From Stereocaulon alpinum (Eukaryota > Ascomycota > Lecanoromycetes > Lecanorales > Stereocaulaceae): DNA of 30,595 bases. Each line of letters opens with the position of its first letter. Positions within the stretch are counted from its first letter, which is position 1. The notes under the pieces are model-generated. The model had not been told where the DNA came from. It did not search any database and saw nothing but the letters and a program-made list of their open reading frames with translations. Of the stretch, positions 10,791 to 21,000 are shown one piece after another. The stretch lies in the NCBI GenBank assembly GCA_018257865.1, contig JAEUBA010000180.1, positions 1 through 30,595 of the forward strand. The letters are read 5' to 3'. The translations under genes and the position numbers were made by a program.

Positions 10791-10803
10791 TATTAGATAC
10801 CTT
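10791..10803. repeat. Target-site duplication of LINE-like copy, right
   Basis: TATTAGATACCTT, identical to 9619-9631. Confidence 0.9.
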
Positions 10804-11650
10804 ACTAGTACTAAGAATTTTATTTTTTAGTTCTAGTCTTAGCTTTTAACTCTAATACTATAAGTAGTAGGTTAGCTTCTAACTCCTCTAAGTAGGCCTT
10901 AAATATAGTAACCTTTTAATCTAAATATTACTTAGCCTCTTTAAACCTCTTATAGGCGAGGAGACGGCGGTTTATAGGATCCGCTACTAAATTATATAGG
11001 AATTACTTAAAAAATATAAATAAGATACTATCCTACCCTTAATCCTTAATATAGATATTCTACTAAGTATTCGGGTTATCCTTTAGGGTATCTATATAGT
11101 AGACTATCCTTAATAATTTAGTAGTAAAGTATTCCGAGCTTTTTAAGAACTTCTTTTCTAAGTTAGCGAATTAGCGTAAGTATTTACCTTCGCTAGTACC
11201 CTTATAGGCTTATATATTATTAGGGCGAAAACTCTTTATTACTAATAGTCTTTATTATAGAAGTAGGTTCGTCGACGGTCTAATAGCGGGTATAATTAGT
11301 TGTATAGGAATCTATTAACTAGTAATATTAACTAAACGCGATAGCTTATTAATAGCAGTATTATCTTCTAACTCTTTAACTATCCCTATTAGTATCCTAA
11401 TTATAGAATACAATCTTAAGTATTAAATTATTTCGTTTTCAGCTTTAAATACTAATAATTCGCGAATTCGCTTTAGGCTTTAATTAATAGCCTAGGCTTC
11501 GCGTATATACTAATTTAGTATAGTATTATCTATCTCTAAGGTCTTAGTAGATACGTCGTTAGTCTCTTAGCGCTTTATTTTATTAATATTATCGCCTTCT
11601 TCGACGGGGGGGTTAGTTATAATAGTACGGCTACGCGTACGACCTAATAT
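10804..11650 (-). pseudogene. Element C gag, N-terminal part
   Basis: The minus-strand reading starts at about 11650 with ATA in place of ATG, an expected RIP loss of the start codon, followed by LGRTRSRT. A long acidic/neutral stretch follows, then the retrotransposon gag core at about 11220-10870: YKGTSEGKYLR-FANLEKKFL, RIVYYIDTLKDNP, FK-FLYNLVADPINRRLLAY and VTIFKAYLEELEANL. The match in order and content to the Retrotrans_gag family is clear. The frame runs to the LINE insertion site, with a one-base shift in an A-run near 10825. Only about 50 bp separate the start from the 5' LTR, so the primer-binding site should be in 11651-11697, but I cannot name the tRNA. Confidence 0.8.
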
Positions 11651-11697
11651 TATAGTAACTCTAGGCCTCTCCCTTTAAAAGGTAGAAGAATTAGAAC

Positions 11698-11932
11698 TAT
11701 AAAGGACTAGTACGCCGGCTTAATACTAGCGGTAGTAGATTAAGAGATATAGAGTAGTTATAGGAGTAAAGGTATATTTATTACCCCTATAGTAGTAGGA
11801 ACTAATTCTTAAGGAACTTAGAATATTAGAGGGATCTAGGATAGATATATATTCGCTAAGATCCTACCCCCTAGTTATATTATATTACGTGAGCTGGCGG
11901 ACCCTTAGCGTATATATAGGATAGAGTTTATA
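11698..11932 (-). repeat. 5' LTR of element C (235 bp)
   Basis: Partner of 6607-6841, same length, with about seven transition differences. It is followed on the + strand by the target-site copy CGTAG and by resumption of element B's RT. Confidence 0.9.
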
Positions 11933-11937
11933 CGTAG
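11933..11937. repeat. Right target-site copy of element C (CGTAG)
   Basis: Pairs with TATAG at 6602-6606. The codon reading V-G-G of element B starts here. Confidence 0.7.
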
Positions 11938-12635
11938 GAGGGCTAGTATATATACTTAAAGAGAGAACTAATAAGATAGCTTAATAGCTAACCCCTACGG
12001 ACTAGATCGGTATATATACCTTCTTAGAGATAGTAGGAATTACCCGGAGATAGATTAAGAATTTTATAGAACTAGCTAGGCCTCTATTAAGGCTAATAGG
12101 GAAGGTAGACTAGCGTTAGACCGCTTTAGAATAGTTATTATTTAATATCCTTAAGATTAAGTATAGTACTTATTTAGCTATATACGGTATCGACGCACAG
12201 CTGCCTATTTATTTTTATACTAATACGTTAGGATTCGCCGGAGGATTAGTTATTATATAATTCTAAACCTTAGTATAGACGGATTTCTATTTAAGGAACG
12301 GAGAGGCTATAGAAGTTCCTATTATATATAATTCTTTCACCTTTCTAAGTATATACTATTAATACCCTACGTATAAACGAGAGCTATATACTATAGTATA
12401 CTTCCTAAATAAGTATAACTACCTCTATAAGCACCCGTATATCCCTGCTATAGTATATACTAACTATAAGCTGATAACTTACTTCTTATTATCGGATTTA
12501 TATAAAGGAATCTACGGCTACTAAGTAGATTAGCTACGTAGGTTAAATATTACTATTAAGTATATTCTTAAATACCGAAATAAGTTGGCTGATAGCCTTT
12601 TATATACTCTATTTTAAGATATTAATTACTCTAAG
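11938..12635 (+). pseudogene. Element B RT end and RNase H piece
   Basis: Continues the frame broken at 6606: GGLVYILKERTNKIA, EIVGITRR-IKNFIELARPLLRL, then the RNase H region with YGIDAQLPIYFYTNTLGFAGGLVI (about 12185-12260; the expected TDAS motif reads TNTL). It goes on to GEAIEVPI, YPTYKRELYTIVYFL, YTNYKLITYF and LRRLNITIKYI. It ends at CTAAG, where element E inserted, and continues in frame at 14348. Stops are at Gln/Trp positions. Confidence 0.85.
12631..12635. repeat. Left target-site copy of element E (CTAAG)
   Basis: Identical to 14343-14347. Confidence 0.9.
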
Positions 12636-12745
12636 TATAAGCTCCTACTACTACGCCAAAGCGCTAGGGTAAAAGAACTAATACGGGGGTATTACGCGCT
12701 AGGCAGTAACCCCTAATTAGGGTATATATAGCCGTAGGCCTTATA
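12636..12745. repeat. Left LTR of element E (110 bp)
   Basis: Matches 13199-13294 plus 14327-14342 with three transitions and a 2-bp indel (GAACTAATAC versus GAACTTAAATAC). Confidence 0.9.
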
Positions 12746-12874
12746 ACTATCCCCCTTCCTAAGAAGCTTAGTCCCTAAGATTAGGAATATAGGCGCCGAA
12801 GCACCCCTAGGCGTTTAAGTAGGCCGAAGCACTGCGGACCCTAATCTACCGAAGTAGGTCTACCGAAGTAGGAA

Positions 12875-13039
12875 GGTTTTAGGCGTCGTAGGCGCTAAGC
12901 ACTGCGGGCCCTAGCTGCTGAAGTAGGTAGGTTTTAGGCGTCGTAGGCGCTAAGTATTACGGGCCTCAGCTACTAAAGTAGGAAGGTTTTAGGCGTTATA
13001 GGCGCTAAGTACTGCAGGCCCTAGCTATTAAAGTAGGTA
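12875..13039. repeat. 55-bp tandem repeat inside element E
   Basis: Units start GGTTTTAGGCG at 12875, 12930 and 12985, with a fourth, degenerate start at 13040. The spacing is exactly 55 bp each time. Each unit contains TAGGCGCTAAG and a GGGCC(C/T)-type block. Degenerate related units extend left to about 12810. Non-coding. Confidence 0.9.
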
Positions 13040-13198
13040 GGTTTAGACGATAGGCGCTCGTAATTATATATATAGCGTAATTCGAACCCTAACCCTCTAC
13101 GCCGTATAAAGTACGTTAACCCTACGTTACCCTAGAGGGATAGTACTTAGACCTAGTTAATAAGCTACTATAGCCCTAGGGTTAGCGCGTAATATAGT

Positions 13199-13294
13199 TA
13201 TAAGCTCCTACTACTGCGCTAAAGCGCTAGGGTAAAAGAACTTAAATACGGGGGTATTACGCGCTAGGTAGTAACCCCTAATTAGGGTATATAT
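13199..13294. repeat. Right LTR of element E, left part
   Basis: The first 96 bp of the right LTR, interrupted by element D. The remaining 16 bp are 14327-14342. Confidence 0.9.
13290..13294. repeat. Left target-site copy of element D (TATAT)
   Basis: Identical to 14322-14326. Excision of D with one copy restores the exact sequence found in the left LTR of E. Confidence 0.9.
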
Positions 13295-13406
13295 TATTAA
13301 ACAATAGGTGGTAGTAACTTAGTAGATTCTAGATAGGGGGTATAGGCTATTTATATACACTAAGGAAATTAGCTTAGTAATAGGCCTTAGGGGTGAAATT
13401 CTAACA
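13295..13406. repeat. Left LTR of element D (112 bp)
   Basis: Same length as 14210-14321. The five differences are all C/T or G/A. Changes occur in either copy: ACAATA here versus ATAACA there, CAC versus TAC, TTAGCTTA versus TTGGCTTG. Confidence 0.92.
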
Positions 13407-13596
13407 CTCCCCTTTAATAATAAGGCCTAGAGCGCCTTTAGTAATCCTATTAACTATTATAGCTGCTGAAGCTCCCCTTAAATCTCTTATCTTATCCCTA
13501 AAAGCCTTATTAAACCCTGAAACCTCTGCTTAATTCGCTCGTTCTGGCGTAGAGGGAAATAGGGAAGAGTACCCTAGACGTATTAACTATACCTGC

Positions 13597-13700
13597 CGTT
13601 ATAGGGCTTTTCGGTACCTGCGATTATATACAGGGCTTTTTAGTACCTGCTAGTATAGGGCTTTTCGGTGCCCGCCGGTATAGAGCTTTTCGGTATTGGC
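13597..13700. repeat. 25-29 bp tandem repeats in element D
   Basis: Four units around a GGGCTTTT core (starts near 13604, 13633, 13658 and 13683), mostly followed by CGGTACCTGC or a variant. Non-coding. Confidence 0.8.
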
Positions 13701-13790
13701 TATAGGTAGTAGTACTAATACCGGTATACTCCTGCTGCTATCCTCCGGCGTATACTATAGTATTTTATACCTAATCTTTAGGGTACTACG

Positions 13791-13882
13791 TAGTATACCC
13801 CTACTAGTAGTAACCTCCCTATCTTAGGGTCCTACCTAGTATACCCCTACTAGTAGTGACCTCCCTATCTTAGGGTCCTACC
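13791..13882. repeat. 46-bp tandem repeat in element D
   Basis: Two full units starting TAGTATACCC at 13791 and 13837, and the start of a third at 13883. The two units differ by one transition (GTAACC versus GTGACC). Confidence 0.92.
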
Positions 13883-14209
13883 TAGTATACCCTCGCTACT
13901 ATCCTCCTCTCCTAGCCCCTTTAAGGCCCCGTATTTCGGTAGTAGGTAGTAGGTAGGGTATCTTAACTACAGATTTAGCTATAATAGCTGTCTGAGTTAG
14001 GGTCGCAGTATCGATTAACTATTCCCTGCGCGTAGGGGGGGGGGGGTTAATTAGGGCTGCTTTTACGCCCCAGCCGTAAGGTAAGCGCTATCGAAGCGGT
14101 GTTATTAGGGTTACTGTATCCCTAGAAATTAATACGACGTAAGGATAATAGCTCCTATACGAAGGAAGTTACCTAGGTAGTAGTTCGCGCTGAACCTAGG
14201 CTTATAACC

Positions 14210-14321
14210 TATTAAATAACAGGTGGTAGTAACTTAGTAGATTCTAGATAGGGGGTATAGGCTATTTATATATACTAAGGAAATTGGCTTGGTAATAGGC
14301 CTTAGGGGTGAAATTCTAACA
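14210..14321. repeat. Right LTR of element D (112 bp)
   Basis: Partner of 13295-13406, followed by the target-site copy TATAT (14322-14326). Confidence 0.92.
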
Positions 14322-14326
14322 TATAT

Positions 14327-14342
14327 AGCCGTAGGCCTTATA
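14327..14342. repeat. Right LTR of element E, right part
   Basis: AGCCGTAGGCCTTATA completes the right LTR of E after element D. Confidence 0.88.
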
Positions 14343-14347
14343 CTAAG
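14343..14347. repeat. Right target-site copy of element E (CTAAG)
   Basis: Identical to 12631-12635. Confidence 0.9.
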
Positions 14348-15554
14348 GATATTAAGGTACTACGAATATAATCTAAGGTTAGCGAAAAGGGTCCCCGCTA
14401 GGTATAGAAAGATAGGAAAGAAGGATTTAAAGCCTTTCTAGCTAAGCTAAGCTTAATAGAACGTAATAAAGTTATTTAATATAGTACCCTCTATAGTATA
14501 TCAAGCTTCGTAATAGAAAGCCTAGGAGTAACTAAAAAGGCTAGTATTAGTACTAAGTAGAAGGAAGCCTATAAGAATTCTATATAGTTTAGTAAAATAT
14601 ATAGATTACTTATAAAAGTACCTAGCTATCCTACTAACCTATAAACCTTCCTAAAGCTATTCCGAAAGGCTATAGACTACTATATTATAGACGGTATACT
14701 ATAGATCTACTAGAGAGAAGACTACCTTCTATACGTACTAGAATCTTAAGTCTTATTAGTTCTAAATAAGTATTATAATAATAGTAGTTATTAGGCTAAA
14801 GCAGGGACCTTATTACGAGTATATTACTTCTACTAGCTAGGTTAGGCCTAGGATATCGGAAAATACGTTACTAGATATCTTAAATATACTAGGTATAGTC
14901 TAGCTACTAAGTTATAGCTACTATACCCGATATATATTATATTTCTATTTTAGTTTATAGAAATAGACTTTATTAGACCGCTAGAGCCTACTAAGTCTAG
15001 CGCGAGGTATATACTAAATATCGTATATTACTTTAGTAGGTTCGTTATACTATTCGCTATAGAAGATAATAACGTCGAGCGCGTACTCTAGAGCCTAAGA
15101 CTAGTATTCGCGATATACCGCAAGCTATATACCTTCTACTATAACCGCAGGTATTATTTCTTTAATAATATATTAAAAGACTTCCTTGAGTTAGAAGGTA
15201 TTAATATCACCTATAGCCCTTTAGGCGTATCGAAGAGTATAGGTATAGTAGAAGTAAGTAATTAACTAGTTAAAGACGTCTTAAGAAAGTATCCCTAAAA
15301 TAGTTATCTCGATTAGGACTAGAGACTTCTAAAATTAGTAAGAGTAGTAAATAGCCGTATAATCCCCTACTTAGAAACGTTACCTACGGTAATACTATTT
15401 AGCTAGATTAAGGAAGTATCTACTACTACCTTAACCCTCCTAGCACTTCTAGGAAGGGACGTTAAAGAATAGGTTTCTAAACTAGAAGATAAGAAGTAGT
15501 ATATTTATATAATAAGCTAATATATCTAGTACCGTATAAAGTATTATAATTCGA
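14348..15554 (+). pseudogene. Element B linker and integrase core
   Basis: In frame with 12635 after E is removed. The linker (EGFKAFLAKLSL, FVIESLGVTKKAS) leads to an integrase zinc-binding region (about 14750-14930: AKAGTLLRVYYFY, DIGKYVTRYLKYTRY, where the zinc-binding Cys and His would be replaced by Tyr). The core follows: Asp at 14966 (IDF), the second acidic position at 15143 now AAC (Asn from Asp), and Glu at 15251. The last two are 36 codons apart, as in DD35E. The text ARYILNIVYYFSRFVILFAIEDNN is a clear rve-type core. It ends at TCGA, where Helitron 1 inserted, and resumes in frame at 22154. Confidence 0.87.
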
Positions 15555-15569
15555 CAAGTTAGTGCCCGT

Positions 15570-15586
15570 AATCTTTATAGAAGATT
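15570..15586 (-). other. 3' subterminal hairpin of Helitron 1
   Basis: Minus-strand AATCTTC-TAT-AAAGATT, 15 nt from the 3' end. One stem base pair is weakened by a G-to-A change compared with Helitron 2. Confidence 0.82.
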
Positions 15587-15699
15587 AATAATTTAAAAAC
15601 CGACTATATCTCGCTTATTTTATACTCGATTTAGAAAATTTACTAAGTAGATTTAGAAAGTTCTCTATTTATAGTCTAAGCGGGCTTCTAATTCTAAGT

Positions 15700-18600
15700 A
15701 ACAGCTATCTTAGACCTTTATACTAAGTAAAATCTAACCCCGAATTATACTAAAGAGTTAATTACCGCACCTTACGAGTTTAATATATAATCCTAAAGAG
15801 GCTTAGCGCCGTTCTAAGTAACTCCTACTAGCTATAACCGTCCTATAAGTACTAGACCTATAGTAGTACCTATTTATAGACTAAGTTATTTATAAGCTTA
15901 TACCTAATATACTTATCCGAATCCGGACTAATTATATACAGGTTCGACTCTATAGTAACGCGCGAGTTACTAATATAGAATTATCTATAGGTAAACGCTA
16001 GATAGGACCGTAGGTTAAGTCCTATATACTTTATTAACTAGCCCTACGACTTATTAATAGTTATTACGAAGGCAGGGCGTATAGGGAACTGCTTATAGGT
16101 AAATAGGGTAGGGATATACTTATTACTATCCTTAGACTATAAAGGGATCTTATATAAGACTACCTCGCTACTATTAAAACTCCTACCTATAATATTACCC
16201 TTAAGGATATATCTCCTATATTTAGTAAGTAGAATACGGGTCCTATTATAGAGACGGGGTATATTAAGGTTCCTTATTAATATTACTAGTATCCCCACCT
16301 TCAACCGTAGCTTATATAGTAGTAGTAAGGGCTTATAGAATTTATTCTAGTACTTATTAAGGAATATCTCGTTTTCCTTAGGGTTTACCGCTCGATTAAA
16401 ACTCTAGTATTTATAGTAGTCGCCCTATATACGGTTAAGAATATAGTTATTAACTCTTTAGATATCCTTATTTATAATAGCTAGAATTACTTATTTAATT
16501 AGATAGCGCCGGTCTGGAAGATCTCTACTAATAATAGGGTAAATTTTATTAATTAGTATATCTATAGTATTCCCTAGTAGGTATCTATATTTCTAAGAAG
16601 ACTTCTTATCCTTAATAATTAGGTCGACTATATTACCTTTACTATTACTAATATATAGGAGAGCTTTAGTAAATTCTGCTATTCGCCGCCTACCTTCTTT
16701 AGTAAGACCTCTATTACTTAGATATATATTAGTAGTAAGCTAAAGAATAGTTACCTTATCCTAGAATACCGCCTTCTAGATATAGGTATTAATAATAACG
16801 CCTGCAGTCCCCCCTAGGACTACTAGTAAGGTCTAACGGAAATCGCCGTAAAATTAAACGACCTTACTACTAAAGTAAGCCCTATTATTACTGTAAATAT
16901 CCTATAAAGAACAGCTGACGTATTTAATAGCGAAACGATTCTATATAGGTACTTTATCTTAGAAGATAATATAAGCCCGCTTAATTAACTCTGCGAAATT
17001 AGTCCCTTTCTAAATACTGTAACTAGACGTACTCTCAGCGTCTAATAGGATCTTAAATCGCGAATAGGTAGTATATCTATTATCTAATAGGGTTATAGTA
17101 ATACCTAAAAAGGCTATAGCTAAAGTAATATACTTCTAAAAATAAAGCTTCTTTAGAATAGTATTTTAGACTATAGTCTTCCTAATACCGCTAGCGCCGT
17201 TTTAAAAGAATAGTACGCCTATACTAAATTTATTATTCTTATTCTTATCTACTATAGCTATAATCTTTTTAGCTGCTAGGTATTAGTTAGTATTAAACTT
17301 CTACTATTTAACTTCTATATCTTCTGGTATAATATTATAAGATATCTCCTTACGGAGTAGACGGTTCTAGATTCGCGATTTATATAGAAGATTAAATAGA
17401 ATAACGACCAGCGGAAGGTTAAATAGCTCTAAGTTAAGGCTACTTTTAATAGTAGACTAGTAGTCTAACTAGCCTAAAATTAAATATAGAGTATATTACT
17501 TAGCTTAAAATACTAGGTTTCGTACGCGTTCGTCCTTATAGCCCTAGAGGATATCTATATAGTAGGCGAAATACTTATTTAATATATAGGTATAGTTGTC
17601 TAATATACTATTTTAATAGTTAGAATATATAGTCCGACTTAGATAGAGAATATAGTTCGATTTAGTTAAATATAGTCTAACTTAGATATAGAATATAGTC
17701 CGACTTAGATAGAAAAATAATAACTATAGTAATAAAAATAGATATATACCTTACTTTAAATTTCTCCTAAAGTACTAAAGGGTCCTCTAGGTATAATTTT
17801 AATAGAATAGTTATAAAAAGACCTTATAGTACTACTAGTAAGTAAAGAGTCTTTACTTCCTCTAATACCTTAACGCAGTACTTATTATTCTCTACTAATC
17901 TAAGTCGAACGTAGGTAACTTTATATATTAGAAGCTCGCCGTTAATAGTCTATAGATTATTAAATAATATTACCCCCTAATAGTAGGTAAGAAGGAGTCG
18001 GTAATAGTATAAATTACCCTACTTAGGACTAATTATATATATATATCTAATTACTTCCCCCTTCTTACGAATATACTATATCCGTTTCCTCTTATCCTAT
18101 ATAAAATATATAGGAAATTCGTTATATAGGTAATTAAGGGGGTTCGTATCTAAAAGGTATAGTTACCCGTTCCTTCTCCTAAATAGTAGAGGCTAATTAT
18201 TCTCTAAAGCTTCCTTTATAAAATAATTTATCTTAAAGAACTCTATTAACTATATCTTATATAATAAGTCCTTATTAAGAATAGTCTTAGTAGTCTCCCT
18301 ATCTAGATTAATACTAATCTACTACTCCTTAGGTAAATAAATCTACAGCTATTTAATATAAGGCTTAATCCTACCTATACTAAACCTAAAGATCTTCCAG
18401 CAAGCTTCGGAGCTTCCTATCTAATAACTTTTAAAGAATTCGATAACCTTATTAACTAATAGAGGCTCTAGCCGTTACTACCCTAATAATATAGGGTTCC
18501 CCTAAGGCACCGTTATTAATTAAGTAATTAAAATATTTGCCTAGTCTAAACCCTTATAGACGTACTTAAATAACTAAAATATAGACTTAATAGAGGCGTA

Positions 18601-21000
18601 GATCTTAATATTTAGATAAGTATAGTACTTCTTTAGAAGCTAGGGGTTATAAGAAATAACCTATTAGTTAGTATAGCCCTCCGGAGTAGGCTCTATATAT
18701 AGGTATCGATAATACGGGTATATTCCCTTAGGATCGAATAATAACTTATTATAAATATCCTTAGGGAAGAACTTAGAGTACTAGTTCTTCTCTTTATCCT
18801 AGTAGATATCAGAGGCTGAGTAATAGTAATAGATTATATAAGTAATTACTAACTTATAAAGTACTAGGTCCTTCGTCTTATTAGGAATAATAGCCTAAAC
18901 GGCGTTATTAATTTAAGAGATATATCTAATTTTATCCTCCTTACGAATAATAAGAAGGATATAGGCGTGCGGTAGACCTCGCTTTTAAAATTTAACTATA
19001 TAATAATAACTAATATAGACGCTTAAGATATATCTCTTAAAAAGATCTTTAAGAAGCTCCTAAAGCTTTATATTAAAAACCTATACCTATATATTATAAA
19101 CCTCCGTTATCGATAAACTAAGTTAAATAGAACGGCGGACGTTAGCCTAATTCGGGTTATATATAAAAGTTATAAAGAAGGTAGGATTACCTTAATACTA
19201 TACTATTATTAAAGCGTCCTCTATATCTACCTTTATAGCTTTAGGGCTACTAGCTATATTAAATAGTAGAATAGTAACCTTACTACTAAGATTACTAAGC
19301 CCTAAATTTAGATTATAATATAATTAATTAATTAAGCCTTTATAGCTAAGTACCCGAATTTTATACTAATACTTAATATACTAATTCAGGTTATTCTATT
19401 TAATAGTAGTATAAGCGTTAGTAACGAAGTAGCTAAGGAGACTCTTAGAATAGAGTAATTAAGAGAATCTACTATTATAGTACTATTATAGTATTAGTAG
19501 AAGAATTCTTTAAAATATTAAATCTTATAAGGTCTACCCCGCAGAGAAATCTTATTTTAAAAACTTAAAAATATAGAAAATATAATATAAACTCTCTAGC
19601 CGTTAATTATTTTAGTACTATTTTAAGTAATATATTAATAGTTTTATAAAAATTATATTTAGAACGAAATTCTTCTCTATATCTAGCTTACTTATATTAG
19701 CTAATATATATCTTTTATAACTATTAACGGTAATATCTATAGCTACTATAATAAAGCGCTATATATCTAGTACTTATAGGGGTATTATTAAGATAGTAGA
19801 GGAGGGGGGTAGTACTTTTTAAAAGAAAAATAATAGAAGATTATAATATCCTATATAAAGATAGTAAGTACTAGAAAAGATAATCTTACTAATATAAGAG
19901 TAGATATTTAAAAGATATAAATTAGGCTTACCTATAGCTAATAGCGATAGATCTAACTCCTAGTAACTTATATAAACCCTCTATAACCTCTTAGTATAAC
20001 TCTATCTCTTTCTAACTCTTCCTCCTTATCGCTATACTTAGGCTAGTCGGGGTCCTAATATATACTATAGTACTAAGTAGTTCCCTACCTTATATTTAAC
20101 CTATAGGTAGCGAGGAGATATCCTTTTAGGAGCTTATTATATCCCTATAATAGTAGACTATCGTACTAGCTCTATTCCTTATAAGGGAAAAGTAGGATAT
20201 ACTATAGGGGTATATAGGATAAGTACTATTTAGGGACCCTTATAAGGCCCCTACCCTTAACTTTAATACGAATATCTTATACGATACGTCCCTTCGCGCT
20301 GTTAGGAGGAGTAATTATAATATAGGCTACCTTACTAGATATAGGGCGATTATATATACTATAATTAGTACGCCTAAGGTTATATTATATAATATAGACG
20401 TTTATAGTCTATAGAGGGTATTTTACCTTATTATCTAATAAGCGTTCCTAGTAAGTCTTAAAGCTCTATATATAGAGGTTAATATTTCGAAGAAGTTACT
20501 AAAGAAGAAGTACTATATCTATATTAATAAATCTTTTAACCTACCTAATATATATTATATAGGTATCTACTTAATCTTAGCTATTATTAATAAAGTAGTA
20601 CTAAGTATATTTCTTAGTAATACCTTCTTTAGGTAAAAGTAGACTAATAGCGTAATATATCCCCCCTTAGATCTTATATATAGTCTACCTAACCTAATAA
20701 TCTATCTTATCTACGCCTTTACTAGTAAAAGAAAGTAAGTTATTATAGTTTAAGACTCTTTTAATAAACGTAGTACTATAAGTAGTCTATTTTATCTTAT
20801 ACTACCTTAACTAATAAGGGTTTAGGATATAGTCCTAACTATCTAATATATATTCTACCTTATAAAATAGCTTATTTAACGCGTAAACTTAATACTTAAG
20901 GTTACCTTTAAGTAGTTATTTAAGGAATTCGAAGTTAGGTAAATTAGGTACCTAGATATTAATTATACTATTTTAATAATACTACTACTATTTAGTAGAA
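15700..21000 (-). pseudogene. Helitron Rep/helicase (RepHel) reading frame, RIP-inactivated
   Basis: Minus-strand blocks in family order. The Helitron N-terminal region has VPNLPNFEFLK (about 20960-20920), then YNNLLSFTSKGVD (about 20750-20706) and YIPL-YILLFPY (about 20225-20180). The Rep region has GNPTFFITF at 19191-19166. The HUH motif reads PHAY at about 18970-18961, with its second His changed to Tyr. The Pif1 helicase has Walker A NGASGIRKT at about 17201-17175, FKILLDAEST (about 17060), FYGDFR (about 16840-16820) and ITINKS-G near 16065-16045. Rep starts the rolling-circle nick and the helicase unwinds. Stops at Gln/Trp codons are frequent. Start and end codons are not determinable; an N-terminal part may extend to about 21300. 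Confidence 0.87.

Larger units (their letters stand above)
6607..11932 (-). mobile_element. Element C: gypsy LTR retrotransposon on minus strand, internally deleted
   Basis: Flanked by 235-bp direct LTRs (6607-6841 and 11698-11932). Minus-strand order is gag, zinc knuckle, RT, purine tract, 3' LTR. It is 5326 bp including two later inserts: Helitron 2 (7331-8118) and a LINE-like copy (9632-10790). Without these, about 3.4 kb remains. The end of RT, RNase H and integrase are missing: after the Helitron is removed, RT does not resume. C therefore lost these parts by deletion before, or independently of, the Helitron insertion. The LTR differences are all transitions. Confidence 0.85.
13295..14321. 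mobile_element. Element D: TRIM-like non-autonomous LTR element (1027 bp) inside E's LTR
   Basis: It has 112-bp direct LTRs (13295-13406, 14210-14321) with ends TATTA...TAACA (TGTTA...TAACA before RIP), a perfect TATAT target duplication, and an 803-bp interior. The interior has no reading frame that I recognise. It holds two sets of tandem repeats (13597-13700 and 13791-13882) and a G12 run (14035-14046). CpA and TpG are clearly more frequent here than elsewhere in the window, so this is probably the youngest insert. Confidence 0.88.
12636..14342. mobile_element. Element E: TRIM-like non-autonomous LTR element, split by element D
   Basis: Terminal direct repeats 12636-12745 and 13199-13294+14327-14342 start TATAAGC and end CCTTATA; before RIP this would be TGTAAG...CTTACA. 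A perfect 5-bp duplication CTAAG flanks it. The internal part is only 453 bp (12746-13198), is not coding, and is largely a 55-bp tandem repeat. Short LTRs and a tiny non-coding interior are the definition of a terminal-repeat retrotransposon in miniature. Orientation is not determined. Removing it rejoins B's polyprotein in frame. The interior 12746-12874 is CG-rich with GTAGGCCGAAGCACTGCGG-like partial repeat units. Confidence 0.85.

Noticed and set aside
12875..13039. Regular 55-bp repeats as a CRISPR-like array
   Set aside because: The repeats are contiguous without unique spacers, lie inside a small LTR element, and the genome is fungal.
12636..13294. Simple tandem duplication of element B sequence
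   Set aside because: The repeated segment has LTR-type ends and is flanked by a perfect CTAAG duplication, and B continues in frame without it.
20310..20660. A relatively open + strand frame
   Set aside because: It lies opposite the Helitron Rep reading frame; the minus strand gives family motifs in the right order and the + strand translation resembles nothing.
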